In this document: positions 1 to 27,419 of the stretch, one piece after another
Position numbering within the stretch: the first letter of the stretch is position 1
How the letters are laid out: each line of letters starts with the position of its first letter
DNA from: Salvelinus alpinus
Lineage: Eukaryota; Chordata; Actinopteri; Salmoniformes; Salmonidae
NCBI RefSeq assembly: GCF_045679555.1
Contig: NC_092087.1
Location: forward strand, 87,683,390-87,747,389
DNA: 64,000 nucleotides
Direction of reading: 5' to 3'
Notes under the pieces: generated by a model
The model's database searches: none
Told to the model about the DNA's origin: nothing
Seen by the model: only the letters and a program-made list of their open reading frames with translations
Made by a program: the position numbers and the translations under genes

Positions 1-641
1 CGTCAAACAGGTGTACATACCTCCGTCACGCAAGTGTACATACCTCCGTCAAACAGGTGTACATACCTCCGTCACGCAGGTGTACATACCTCCTTCACGC
101 AGGTGTACATACCTCCGTCACACAGGTGTACATACCTTCGTCAAACAGGTGTACATACCTCCGTCAAACAGGTGTACATACCTTCGTCAAACAGGTGTAC
201 ATACCTCCGTCACGCAGGTGTACATACCTCCTTCACGCAGGTGTACATACCTCCGTCACGCAGGTGTACATACCTCCGTCAAACAGGTGTACATACCTCC
301 GTCAAACAGGTGTACATACCTCCGTCAAACAGGTGTACATACCTCCTTCACGCAGGTGTACATACCTCCGTCACACAGGTGTACATACCTCCGTCACACA
401 GGTGTACATACCTCCGTCACGCAGGTGTACATACCTCCGTCACACAGGTGTACATACCTCCGTCACACAGGTGTACATACCTCCGTCACACAGGTGTACA
501 TACCTCCGTCACACAGGTGTACATACCTCCGTCACACAGGTATACATACCTCCGTCACACAGGTGTACATACCTCCGTCACACAGGTGTACATACCTCCG
601 TCACACAGGTGTACATACCTCCGTCACACAGGTGTACATAC

Positions 642-655
<14 letters not shown>
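1..655. repeat. 23-bp minisatellite derived from an exon/donor junction
   Basis: About 28 near-identical 23-bp units. On the gene strand each contains ACGGAG followed by GTATGTACACC, exactly the end and 5' splice site of armh3 coding exon 15, then CTGTGTG. Variants differ at a few sites (CACA, CGCA or AAACA before the conserved core). Because 23 is not a multiple of 3 the array is open in several plus-strand frames, which are not genes. The array runs off the left edge. Confidence 0.95.
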
Positions 656-17853
<17,198 letters not shown>

Positions 17854-17864
17854 GGCTGGGTCTG

Positions 17865-19020
17865 GACACACACACAAATAAGTAAGCATAGAAATGTAAA
17901 CACAGCAGACGCAAATAGGCATGTAGCTAGTATTCACACAGAAAAACAAAAAAGGACAGACAATACATACACACACACACACCAGTTTTAGGCATTCCAC
18001 ACTGACTTGAACCCGCATTCAACAGTGTTAATGTAGAAGGTGCTTCTATTGTCAAGAATGTATGGCATTTAGAACCCTCAGTTCTTGTCGAGTTTTAACA
18101 CGGGGTTAGATAACTGTCACTTATTACCCATTTATATACTGTATATGATTAGTCATCAATGTACGGTTGCAAAAAAGTATAATGTTCCCAGCTATTGCAA
18201 TAGCAATCAACAAAAGTTAACTAGGCCTAAATCAAGTAGCCTAAACTGTCAACAAAGCATTCTTTGTTCACTCATTCATTCACAAGAAGTGACGTGATAA
18301 TGCTAGCTACTATACTAGGCTACTAGAATAGAAACAATGAATGCAACACAAGCTAACGTTAGCTAGTTAATCGAGATTCATGTCCTAGACTGTATCCTGA
18401 TTGTTCTCTTTGCGCAACAGGATACTACAAAGTGGGCCTGCCCTGACTGTATATGCATTGATTGGGCAACTGCTGTGCTGTAGTGGAATGTTAGCTAGCT
18501 GTCGACTACATGTCCAATGGAATACATAGCTAGCTAGCGTTAGCATGATATGTCAGTTTCATGCAATATATCCCCATAAAACATATGATACGTAAGAACA
18601 GTTCACTGCATGCAATGGTCAAACCATAGGTAATTGTTTACAAGTGACTAGTAGTGGTTAACCGAGTTGGTAACGTTAGCTAGCTAACATGCTAACTAGC
18701 TAGCTGGCAGACCTACGTTGTTGCCAGTCACCGAAAAGTTCATATTCAAAAGTTAAACAACTCTTTATTTAGCACAAGGCAACTCAGTTCCTAAAGTGCA
18801 ACTCAAACATCAGCCACTCTAGTGCTGGCAAATGTTAGCGTTAATGACAACAAGCTGCTACCTACTCGTCATGCACAGCTACATTGTGGGTCTATAGTAC
18901 CTAGCTATAGCTAGCTAGCTCTTTTCTTACAATGTCTGCTTCCTTGTCGATGTACAACCTAACATCGTTTGAAGACAGCTAGCAGGATGTATATGTTGTC
19001 ATAAATTATTCATCAAAACC
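17865..19020. other. armh3 first-intron / 5' region, no gene seen
   Basis: Mostly unique DNA with a small CA run near 17970 and many short GCTAGC/GTTAGC palindromic motifs. No protein-coding exon was recognised. Confidence 0.5.
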
Positions 19021-19029
19021 CTTTCTTAC

Positions 19030-19160
19030 CTCAATCAAACGATTATTTATATGAATCCATACCGTTCGCTCAGAAAACTACAGATACCAATGTTAGCTTG
19101 CTAGCTAGCTAGCTGTGAGTGAGACTTCCTTTGCCTGTCTGGAGACTGCATGGTCCTAGC
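19030..19160 (-). other. armh3: candidate armh3 non-coding first exon
   Basis: Coding exon 1 begins with a splice acceptor 8 nt before the ATG, so an upstream exon is required. A consensus donor GTAAGAAAG (19029-19021) follows GATTGAG at 19030. The upstream boundary is not visible and the range is a guess. The neighbourhood (18300-19220) is unique sequence rich in GCTAGC/TTAGCTAGC motifs, with no tandem arrays. This is inference. Confidence 0.35.
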
Positions 19161-19504
19161 GCCTGTGCTGTCACTGGTCGTCGTGTATCGAAGATACTGT
19201 AGCTAGCTATCTCTGATTTACAACCCACTCAATCTTCTGCATACAGTAAGTAGTACATTCAATCCACTACTAGGAGGACAAGAATATAAATATATTGGAA
19301 ATAAGTGTATTTGTAGTTCTTTCATGTGTCATCCTCTGGGATTATTTGTACTTTTAAATTGTTTTAAACTGTAAAAAGCATATATACTATGATATATACT
19401 CATATAAACTAGATAGATTTCATCATATTGCCAAAAGATAATCTAGCTACATTCATATAACTTTTCAAAAGTTTTAATTTGTCCAAATTGTCCATTACTG
19501 GTGC

Positions 19505-20610
19505 ATGAACGGTTATAAACAGTGTTCATTGAACATATCAAGAGTATTTCAAGGACAGTTTTTTCATTACAAATACATTACAAATATCGGAAACCTTTTG
19601 TCCAAAAAGGATGCAGAAAACCTAATCCATGCTTTTGTCACTTCTAGATTAGTCGACTGCAATGCTCTACTTTCCGGCTACCCGGATAAAGCACAAAATA
19701 AACTTCAGTTAGTGCTGAATACAGCTGCTAGAATCTTGACTAGAACCCAAAAATGTGATCATATTACTCCAGTGCTAGCCTCTCTACACTGGCTTTCTAT
19801 TAAGGCAAGGGCTGATTTCAAGTTTTTACTGCTAACCTACAAAGCATTACACAGGCTTGCTCCTACCTACAGTATCTCTCTGATTTAGTCCTGCCGTACA
19901 TACCTACACGTACGCTACGGTCACAAGACACAGGCCTTCTTATTGTGCCTAGAATTTCTAAGCAAACAGCTGGAGGCAGGGCTTTCTCCTATAGAGCTCC
20001 ATTTTTATGGAATGGTCTGCCTATCCATGTGAGAGACGCAGACTCGGTGTCGACCTTTAAGTCTTTATTGAAGACTCATCTTTGCAGTAGGTCATTGAGT
20101 GTAGTCTGGCCGAGGGGTGTGAAGGTGAACGGAAAGGCACTGGAGCGACGAACCGCTCTTGCTGTCTCTGCCTGTTCCCCGGACGTGTTACCTTGTCCCA
20201 GACCTGCTGTTTTTAGACTCTCTCTCTACCGCACCTGCTGTCTCTAACTCTGAATGCTCGGCTATGAAAAGCCAACGGACATTTACTCCTGAGGTACTGA
20301 CCTGTTGCACCCTCTACAACCACTGTGAGTATTATTATTTGACCCTGCTGGTCATCTATGAACATTTGAACATCTTGGCCATGTACTGTTATAATCTCCA
20401 CCCGGCACAGCCAGAAGAGGACTGGCCACCCCTCAGAGCCTGGTTCCTCTCTAGGTTCCTTCCTAGGTTCCTGCCTTTCTAGAGAGTTTTTCCCAGCCAC
20501 CGTGCTTCTACATCTGCATTGCTTGCTGTTTGGGGTTTTAGGCTGGGTTTCTGTTTAGGCACTTTGTGACATCGGCTGATGTAAAAAGGGCTTTATAAAT
20601 ACATTTGAAC
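19505..20610 (+). mobile_element. 3' end of an L2/Rex1-like non-LTR retrotransposon, degenerate
   Basis: Two plus-strand frames (19505-19888 and about 19945-20110) carry the end of a reverse-transcriptase ORF. Motifs include SRLVDCNALLSGYP, LQLVLNTAARILTRTQK, HITPVLASLHWLSIK, LLTYKALHRLAP, and then GGRAFSYRAPFLWNGLP with TFKSLLKTHL. A stop and frame change near 19887-19945 inactivate it. A 3' UTR of salmonid type follows (CCTGGTTCCTCTCTAGGTTC, CTGATGTAAAAAGGGCTTTA) and ends near 20610. The element is 5'-truncated. Confidence 0.85.
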
Positions 20611-20854
20611 TTCTCTAACGTCTAAACGCCTGGTAGGTTCAGTCTAAAAAATGTCAAGGTCTGTGCACCCTTCACATCCCTTTGTTTGGCTCATTGGCTG
20701 AAATTGAATGCAAATGTCATCAGATAACAATAAGACATTTCATCTTTTCTCTGCCAACTCTGTGAGAGATCCAGGCATTGCCTCCAAATGTCACAGACAG
20801 ACTCCGGAATCTTTTGGAAATGAGTTAACGGAATACAAAGGTCCACACACTGTT

Positions 20855-20946
20855 CGCGTTCCAAATGCACCCTTTTCCCCACATAGTCCACCAGGGCCCT
20901 GGTCAAAAGTAGTGCACTATATAGGCAATAGGGTGCCATTTGGGAC
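20855..20946. mobile_element. small salmonid MITE-like repeat (copy 1)
   Basis: Contains TTCCAAATGCACCCTTTTCC at one end and AATAGGGTGCCATTTGGGAC at the other, which are imperfect inverted repeats flanking TAGTGCACTATATAGG. Related copies occur at 23291, 38010, 38222 and 38505. Confidence 0.65.
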
Positions 20947-21111
20947 GTGGACTCTATCAATAGGTCAACCACAACCCTTCCATCCTTCCTATCTTTCCCC
21001 CTCAAAAATCAAAGACAAGAAAAATCTAAATGGCACCATCAAGAAAGTTTTTATGTTTTATTTCAGAACTTGCATTTCATTGATGCTCTGGTTCTTTTCT
21101 CAGTGCATCAT

Positions 21112-21298
21112 GTGATCCATCTGATCTACTGATAGAGATCCATCTGATCTACTGATAGAGATCCATCTGATCTACTGATAGAGATCCATCTGATCTACTG
21201 ATAGAGATCCATCTGATCTACTGATAGAGATCCATCTGATCTACTGATAGAGATCCATCTGATCTACTGATAGAGATCCATCTGATCTACTGATAGAT
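21112..21298. repeat. 23-bp tandem repeat, 8 copies
   Basis: Near-perfect AGATCCATCTGATCTACTGATAG-type units. Confidence 0.95.
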
Positions 21299-21407
21299 GA
21301 AGATGTGTGTGTATTGGGGTCCACCTACCTGTCGCATATAAGTCCAGTCAGTCCACACATCAAAAGAATCGGAAGAAGTCGAAAAAGGTGAAAAGGTTGT
21401 CGGATGC

Positions 21408-21660
21408 AGAGGGTTGGGGAGACTGGGGGGAGGAGAAGGGAGGTTGGGGAGACTGGGAGGGGGAGAAGGGAGGTTGGGGAGACTGGGGGGGGGAGAAGGG
21501 AGGTTGGGGAGACTGGGGGAGGAGAAGGGAGGTTGGGGAGACTGGGGGAGGAGAAGGGAGGTTGGGGAGACTGAGGGGAGGAGAAGGGAGGTTGGGGAGA
21601 CTGGGGGAGGAGAAGGGAGGTTGGGGAGACTGGGGGGAGGAGAAGGGAAGATGGGGAGGC
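21408..21660. repeat. ~29-31-bp G-rich tandem repeat
   Basis: About eight units of GGAGAAGGGAGGTTGGGGAG followed by ACTGGGGG. Open plus and minus frames here are simple-repeat artefacts. Confidence 0.92.
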
Positions 21661-21981
21661 CTGTATTGGGAGGGGGGCTGAGGGGCGCAGACTGTGGGCG
21701 GGGGGCTAGAGGGGGGCGTCATGGACACTGAGGAACAGTCGGTGGGGGATAACTTGACAAACAACCCTGCAATGACAACAAGGGTTAGTTTCCTGTCCCG
21801 GGCGAGGCAGCCATCAGCATCCCTCTAGGAATATTAGCCATTATGGACCACGAGGGAATTCCATGGACAAAGCTGGCACCTCGGTGACGCCAGATGATGA
21901 GATATAGTTGTTACCATGGTATCTGGTGTCGGTGGTGCTCTTAAGGTAGAACATGTAGGTTGCTGCGGAGACAGTGCAGCT

Positions 21982-22406
21982 AACCGATCGCTGCAGCTGT
22001 ACATAGTGCATCTGTAAATAGCCCATCCACCTACCTCATCCCCATATTGTTTTTATTTACTTTTTTGCAGCCCAGCATCTCTACTTGCACATCATCATCT
22101 TCTGCACATCTATCACTGCAGTGTTAATTTGCTAAATTGTAATTACTTTGCTACTATGGCCTATTTATTGCCTTACCTCCTCACGCCATTTGCACACACT
22201 GTATATAGACTTTCTTTTTTCTACTGTGTCATTGACTTGTTTATTGTGTTATTGGCTTGTTTATTGTTTATTCCATGTTATTCCATGTGTAACTCTGTGT
22301 TGTTGTCTGTGTCACACTGCTTTGCTTTATCTTGGCCAGGTCGCAGTTGTAAATGAGAACGTGTTCTCAACTGGCCTACCTGGTTAAATAAAGGTGAAAT
22401 AAAAAA
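21982..22406 (+). mobile_element. abundant salmonid dispersed repeat (LINE-like 3' end)
   Basis: Starts near CTGCAGCTGTACATAGTGCA and TGTAAATAGCCCATCCACC, and ends with CTGGCCTACCTGGTTAAATA then AAGGTGAAATAAAA, a 3' end I recall as very common in salmonid genomes. It carries no coding domain. The exact family name is uncertain. Confidence 0.7.
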
Positions 22407-22779
22407 TGTCATAAAAAGCTCTGGATCATGACTAGATGAGATATAGTCAATGTCACTACATTGAAGATGATAGAAGAAGGCCTTCATTGAAAAGCTTCCT
22501 CTTTCTGATCAGACGTGGTTTGGATCTCGGTATTCACACATCTCTGATACAGACAATAGGACAATGGTCACTTAGATACAAGGAAAACACCCCACAACAT
22601 ATTATTCGGGGTAATTGTAAATATAAGGTTGATCAAGGTTGATTTGTAGAGTCCTTCAGATTTGAATGCGTGGGTTTATTAATTAACTGGGTCAGATTTA
22701 ATTTAACACAAAAATCCTTTAAACAATCAGTCATGGTTTCCCCAGGCAATGTTAAAGTCCCCAACGATTAACACTTCAG

Positions 22780-22811
22780 AGGGAAAGAAAGAGAGAGAGT
22801 AAGAGAGCGAG

Positions 22812-22878
<67 letters not shown>

Positions 22879-22885
22879 GATGGAG
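22780..22885. repeat. (GAAA)n / GA microsatellite
   Basis: Pure GAAA tetranucleotide run (about 22815-22860) flanked by GA repeats. Confidence 0.95.
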
Positions 22886-22937
22886 AAAAGGGAGAACGGG
22901 TTGGGAGATGGAAAGGGGAGAGAAAAAGGAAAGGAAT

Positions 22938-23086
22938 ATTATTTATTTTTATTTAACCTTTATTTAACTAGACAAGTCAGTTAAGAACAAATTCTTACAG
23001 ATTTTTACCTCGTCAACTCGAGGATTCGATTTAGCAACCTTTCGGTCACTAGTCCAACGCTCTAACCGCTAGGCTACCTGCCGCCC
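22938..23086 (-). mobile_element. HpaI-type tRNA-derived SINE, internally deleted
   Basis: On the minus strand it begins GGCGGCAGGTAGCCTAGCGG, with a B-box-like motif, continues through GAGGTAAAAATCTGT, then skips the usual middle and ends AAATTTGTTCTTAACTGACT-like with TTAAATAAAGGTTAAATAAA. This is the classic salmonid HpaI/SmaI SINE layout with a deleted central part. Confidence 0.85.
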
Positions 23087-23290
23087 TGATTATTAATCTA
23101 GTGTGTTGATGAAATAATTTTGTGTGTGCGTGCGCATGTGCGTGTATGTAAGTTTCCTTACACTGCCTATATCTAATATTTCATAGACGCTGGCCCATTG
23201 GTTCATGTGCATGGCCGACCACAGAGAACTGTTCTCCAGACTGTCAAACAGGAAGTAGGAAGTGGCAAACAGTAAATTACATCACTTTGC

Positions 23291-23345
23291 CACTAAAGAG
23301 TACGGCTGTATCCCAAATATCGCACCCTATTCCCTACATAGTGTA
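23291..23345. mobile_element. MITE-like repeat fragment (copy 2)
   Basis: TATCCCAAATATCGCACCCT followed by ATTCCCTACATAGTG matches the left half of the element at 20855 and 38010. Confidence 0.55.
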
Positions 23346-23720
23346 TATACAGTATATATATACACCGGAGAGTTTATTAGGTATACCCATCTAGTACCGG
23401 GTCGGACTCCCCTTTGCAGCCATAACATCCTGAATTCTTTGGGTAATTCTACAAGGTGTTGTGTTCCATCCTAACATATCAAGGGATAATGTGTGCCGAG
23501 ACCTAACGTGTGCCAGGAAAACATTCCCCACACCATTACGCCACCAGCCTGAACCTTTGACACCAAGCAGGATGGGGCCATGGACTCATGCTGCTTATGC
23601 CAAATCTGCCATTAGCATGACGCAACAGGAACCGGGATTCTTCGGACCAGGCAATGTTTTTCCTCTCCTTATCGGTGATCGTGTGCCCACTGGAGCCGCT
23701 TCTTCTTGTTTTTAGTTGAT
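23346..23720. mobile_element. dispersed DNA-transposon fragment, family uncertain
   Basis: Begins with CACCGGAGAGTTTATTAGGT and CCATCTAGTACCGGGTCGGA, which I recognise as a recurrent fish repeat of DNA-transposon type. No intact transposase frame is present. Confidence 0.5.
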
Positions 23721-24357
23721 AGGAGTGAAACGCCATATTAGAGGCCCTGCAGGCATCAAAGAAGGTTTATATAGAGGTTGCAATACTTCTAATATGGGCT
23801 ATAAAGCTTCATATAGGGGTTATAATGCTTCATAGAGGGTTCATAGAAGTGGCATAGAGGTGTCATAGAGACAAATGTCCTAGGGACATGAACCTGTGCT
23901 CCCCACCAACACCCTGCAGGAACACATAGGAGTTATAAGGGTTCGTAGAGGTTACATAGTGGCATGATAGAGTTCGTAGTGCCAGTAGCATGAGGAGACC
24001 ACGAAGGAACACACAGGAGTCATATAAGGGTTAATATAGGGTTACAGAGAGGTTATTCATGGTTAGTGTTCGTAAAGGGTTGTAACATCAAAGACACAGG
24101 TCATAGAGTCATATAGCATCTGGCCAGAGGTCTGAAAGGCCTCACAAACACACACACGCAGACACACACAGGGGCGTCATGCACCCATTATTTTAGAGGG
24201 GGCATGAATTACGTGATGATAGATGGGTGGTGGTCCAGGGGCGGGATCCGCCTCCTCTGGAAGATGATGAATTTAGCATTTTTCAAACACCTTTTTGCTG
24301 CAATCTAAAGCCATAATCACTAAGCCTAATTCTATGTAAAAAATATGTCTATCTTTC
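23721..24357. other. degenerate repetitive spacer, no gene seen
   Basis: 23740-24130 carries loosely repeated TTCATAGAGGGTTATA-like phrases, suggesting an old decayed minisatellite. 24160-24357 includes CAGGGGCGTCATGCACCC, a possible hAT-like terminus. No coding content was recognised. Confidence 0.45.
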
Positions 24358-24570
24358 TAAATCAAATCAAACTTTATTTGTCACATGCGCCAAATACAAC
24401 AGGTGTAGTAGACCTTACCGTGAAATGCTAACATACAAGCCCTTCACCAACAATGCAGTTCAAGAAATAGAGTTAATAAAATATTTACTAAATAAACTAA
24501 AGTTTTTAAAAAATCCAATAAATCAAAAAGTAACACAATACATTTACATAACAATAATGAGGCTACATTA
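24358..24570. mobile_element. salmonid dispersed repeat with ATCAAATCAAACTTTATTTG end
   Basis: The terminal AAATCAAATCAAACTTTATT and TGTCACATGCGCCAAATACA sequences are a familiar salmonid interspersed repeat. The next 400 bp are an expanded internal VNTR of the same element. Confidence 0.65.
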
Positions 24571-24992
24571 TATACAGGGGTACCGGTACTGAGTCAATGT
24601 GGAGTCTATATACAGGGGGTACCGGTACTGAGTCAATGTGGAGGTTATATACAGGGGGTACCGGTACTGAGTCAATGTGGAGGTTATATACAGGGGTACC
24701 GGTACTGAGTCAATGCGGAGGTTATATACAGGGGGTACCGGTACCGAGTCAATGTGGAGGCTATATACAGGGGGTACTGGTACTGAGTCAATGCGATGGC
24801 AATATACAGGGGGTACCGGTACCGAGTCAATGTGGAGGTTATATACAGGGGGTACCGGTACCGAGTCAATGTGGAGGTTATATACAGGGGGTACCGGTAC
24901 CGAGTCAATGTGGAGGTTATATACAGAGGGTACCAGTACCGAGTCAATGTGGAGTTTATATACAGGGGGTACCGGTACCGAGTCAATGGGTA
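24571..24992. repeat. 39-bp VNTR with GGTACCGGTACC palindrome, ~11 copies
   Basis: Units read GAGTCAATGTGGAGGTTATA then TACAGGGGGTACCGGTACC. Many units contain the 12-bp palindrome GGTACCGGTACC (two KpnI sites around an AgeI site). The period is 39 bp (24593 to 24632). Open frames over it on both strands follow from 39 being a multiple of 3. Confidence 0.95.
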
Positions 24993-25375
24993 TATCAAAC
25001 ACTATTTGTAAACATTAATTTTATACAAGAATATACCAAAACAATACATGTATTTACATTCGATTTATCCATTATACTCAAAATCAACCACACAAAAAAC
25101 CCAATATATGTATTTACATTGACTGTTCCAGGCCTACATCAGAATCATAACTCTTTTTGTCAGAATATTCGTTATAATCTTCATCAAAAAAAATTGTCTA
25201 AACATAAAAACAAGAGGCAACCTAAAAAAAACTAAACATTGAAAATGTCTCATCCAGCTTAGGCTCCTCGTATGTGAAGGAGCCGGATCCATCCTCTGTC
25301 TGGGAACCAGTATTCATCCTTCCACTGGTCAGAACTTGGAATCGGTCCGTATCTTATCATCTGTATTGTCATCGA

Positions 25376-26669
25376 TTACTCCAGAGTCCTGGAAATGAGA
25401 CCTTTCACACCTAGAATCAAACAGCATTCACACAGAACCAAAACACTCATACAGGTGAAAGTGGCCCACAACACAGTGATTATGACAATTTTCCATTTCC
25501 CAAACATACTGTCAAATCCATTTGTAAGAGCATTATCTACCCCAGAGTTCTCTGCCAGGGCCTTGGTCACTGATCCGTCTAGAGCTGTGTTATCGGGGAT
25601 GTAAACCTCATACACCTCCCCCACCCTTTACAGTCAGTAACATATCCACGGCTATTCTATTCTGACATCCCATCCACCTAGTTGCAGCTGTTATCACCAG
25701 AAGATGCTTGATCCCAATCCTGCTCGTATCTGATTTCTAGCTTTGAACTCGTCCATAACGTCATTCCCCCACACAACCACCAGATGTCAGCCCTTGGCCT
25801 CCTTATCTTACTGAAATCCCCAGAGCTCAACCAGCCTGCCAGATCTCTCATGGTCTCATCTGCTGTAATATTCTCCGTGCTGTTGCAAGTACTCACTTCC
25901 CCTACATCTTTCCCATTCATGTTGTATCGGGCCAAACAGTAATAGTCTCCTCCAGTCACTGTGAAGGGAGGTAGCCTAGATTTAAGGGGTACATGTGGAT
26001 ACAAATAGTGCAGATCAGTACAACTGTCATTATCTGGCATTCCTGCTTTCATGAACAGCTGTACCATACAGGCCATTCCCCTAGGTGAACTAATTCCATT
26101 GAGTGGAAAAGGGATAGTAGTCAACTTAGGTTTAGCTGTGGCACTATTCGTACCTGCCCTTGGCCCTGGATGACTATATCAGGAATATTAGTTTTGTTAG
26201 GGAGACTGATTGGATTCTGACATGCCCTGGCATCCTCACCAACTCTTACCTCTGCTACCTCGAATTGCACCATAGTGTCGGTCAAAACCTGGTCAAAGCC
26301 AATATACCACAACCCAAGATCCTTGGTGTTTACATTCTTGATGGTAAGTCGTACCTTTATACAATACTTCCCCTGCTCCGGATGGCATTCAAAAACCTTC
26401 ACCTTTACCATACTCCATCTGTTCCCATATTGGGTATGTGAGTTTACGTAGCCACCCCTTTCAGTGTGAGCTACGACCTGATTCCACGAATTACAGGGTG
26501 ATCTACACAAATACCTTCCCAAAAGGCCCATAGTTCTGTACTGCCAAGGAGTGAAGGACCCCAGTTGTTCTACATAGAACTCAACTGAGATATCCTGCCC
26601 TAACTCTACTCTTATGCTTAGCATACTACTCAGTTTCAGTGACCGTTTGAAATGCTTTGGTAATATCAC
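25376..26669 (-). pseudogene. endogenous retrovirus env, broken into three frames
   Basis: Three consecutive minus-strand frames (26669-26121, 26124-25678, 25624-25376) look like surface and transmembrane parts of a fish endogenous retroviral envelope. Visible features are a Cys-containing surface region, a WWLCGG motif, many Asn-X-Ser/Thr sites, and a C-terminal segment with a hydrophobic span (about residues 46-66 of the last frame) followed by a CCLI cytoplasmic stub. The frames are in three different registers, so at least two frameshifts or stops disrupt it. The order pol end, then env, supports the call. It is a dead genomic relic. Confidence 0.75.
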
Positions 26670-26686
26670 ATTCTCATTGTCTACAC

Positions 26687-26879
26687 CACAGGTGTCAAAC
26701 TCATTCCACGGGGGGCCGAGTGTCTGCGGGTTTTCGCTCCTCCCTTGTACTTGATTGATGAATTAACATCACTAATTAGTTAGGAACTCCCCACACCTGG
26801 TTGTCTAGGGCTTTATTGAAAGGAAAAAACAAAAACCTGCAGACACTAGGCCCTCCGTGGAATGAGTTTGACACCCCTG
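26687..26879. mobile_element. hAT-type MITE with 8-bp target-site duplication
   Basis: A 193-bp foldback element. The left end CACAGGTGTCAAACTCATTC and the inverted right end GAATGAGTTTGACACCCCTG are terminal inverted repeats. It is flanked by direct repeats GTCTACAC at 26679-26686 and 26880-26887, the 8-bp duplication expected of hAT elements. It inserted between the pol and env remnants of the retrovirus. Confidence 0.9.
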
Positions 26880-27139
26880 GTCTACACTATAAGTCAGATT
26901 ACCCTCTTTAGCCTCCTCGGATGGGTCTTGGTGTATTAAGGAATATTGCTCCCACAATAAGACAGCTCAGACCAATCAGCACTCCTATAAAGCCCCACCC
27001 TCTCCCAGAGAACATATCATCAGCCAGAGGCCAAGCCATACTTTCACTTCTATGAACGCTCACAGCGGGGAAATGTCGGGTATTAGGGAATCTTCGGTAG
27101 AGAGTTAACCCCCGAACCTTGTTGGTTTCGGTTCTGCTC

Positions 27140-27385
27140 CTACCCCTGTGATTGTTCGACAGTGTCAGTGTGTCTTACCCTCTTACAATGTGTGATATGT
27201 ACCCAGGTAGCTCTTTCAGCTATTCTCACAGCAAAGGCTGTCACCAGGAGTACTTGGTATGGCCCCTCCCAACAGGGCTGCTTCCCGTCTATTCTCCTCA
27301 GGGACTGGATTGAGTGAATCACCTTCTCCTGTAATTCACCTGTAGTGCATAAAATCTTGGACATACAGGTTTGGTTAACAAACAT
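27140..27385 (-). pseudogene. endogenous retrovirus integrase C-terminus
   Basis: The minus-strand frame contains the GPY-type integrase C-terminal signature (CWEGPYQVLLVTAFAVRIA, then WVHITHCKRV), typical of gamma/epsilon-like retroviral pol. Only this ~80-residue end is readable; no reverse-transcriptase or RNase H motif was found upstream. It sits just upstream of env in the same orientation. Confidence 0.8.
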
Positions 27386-27419
27386 TTTCTCATTTGTTCT
27401 ATCTGATTATAACTTCAAC

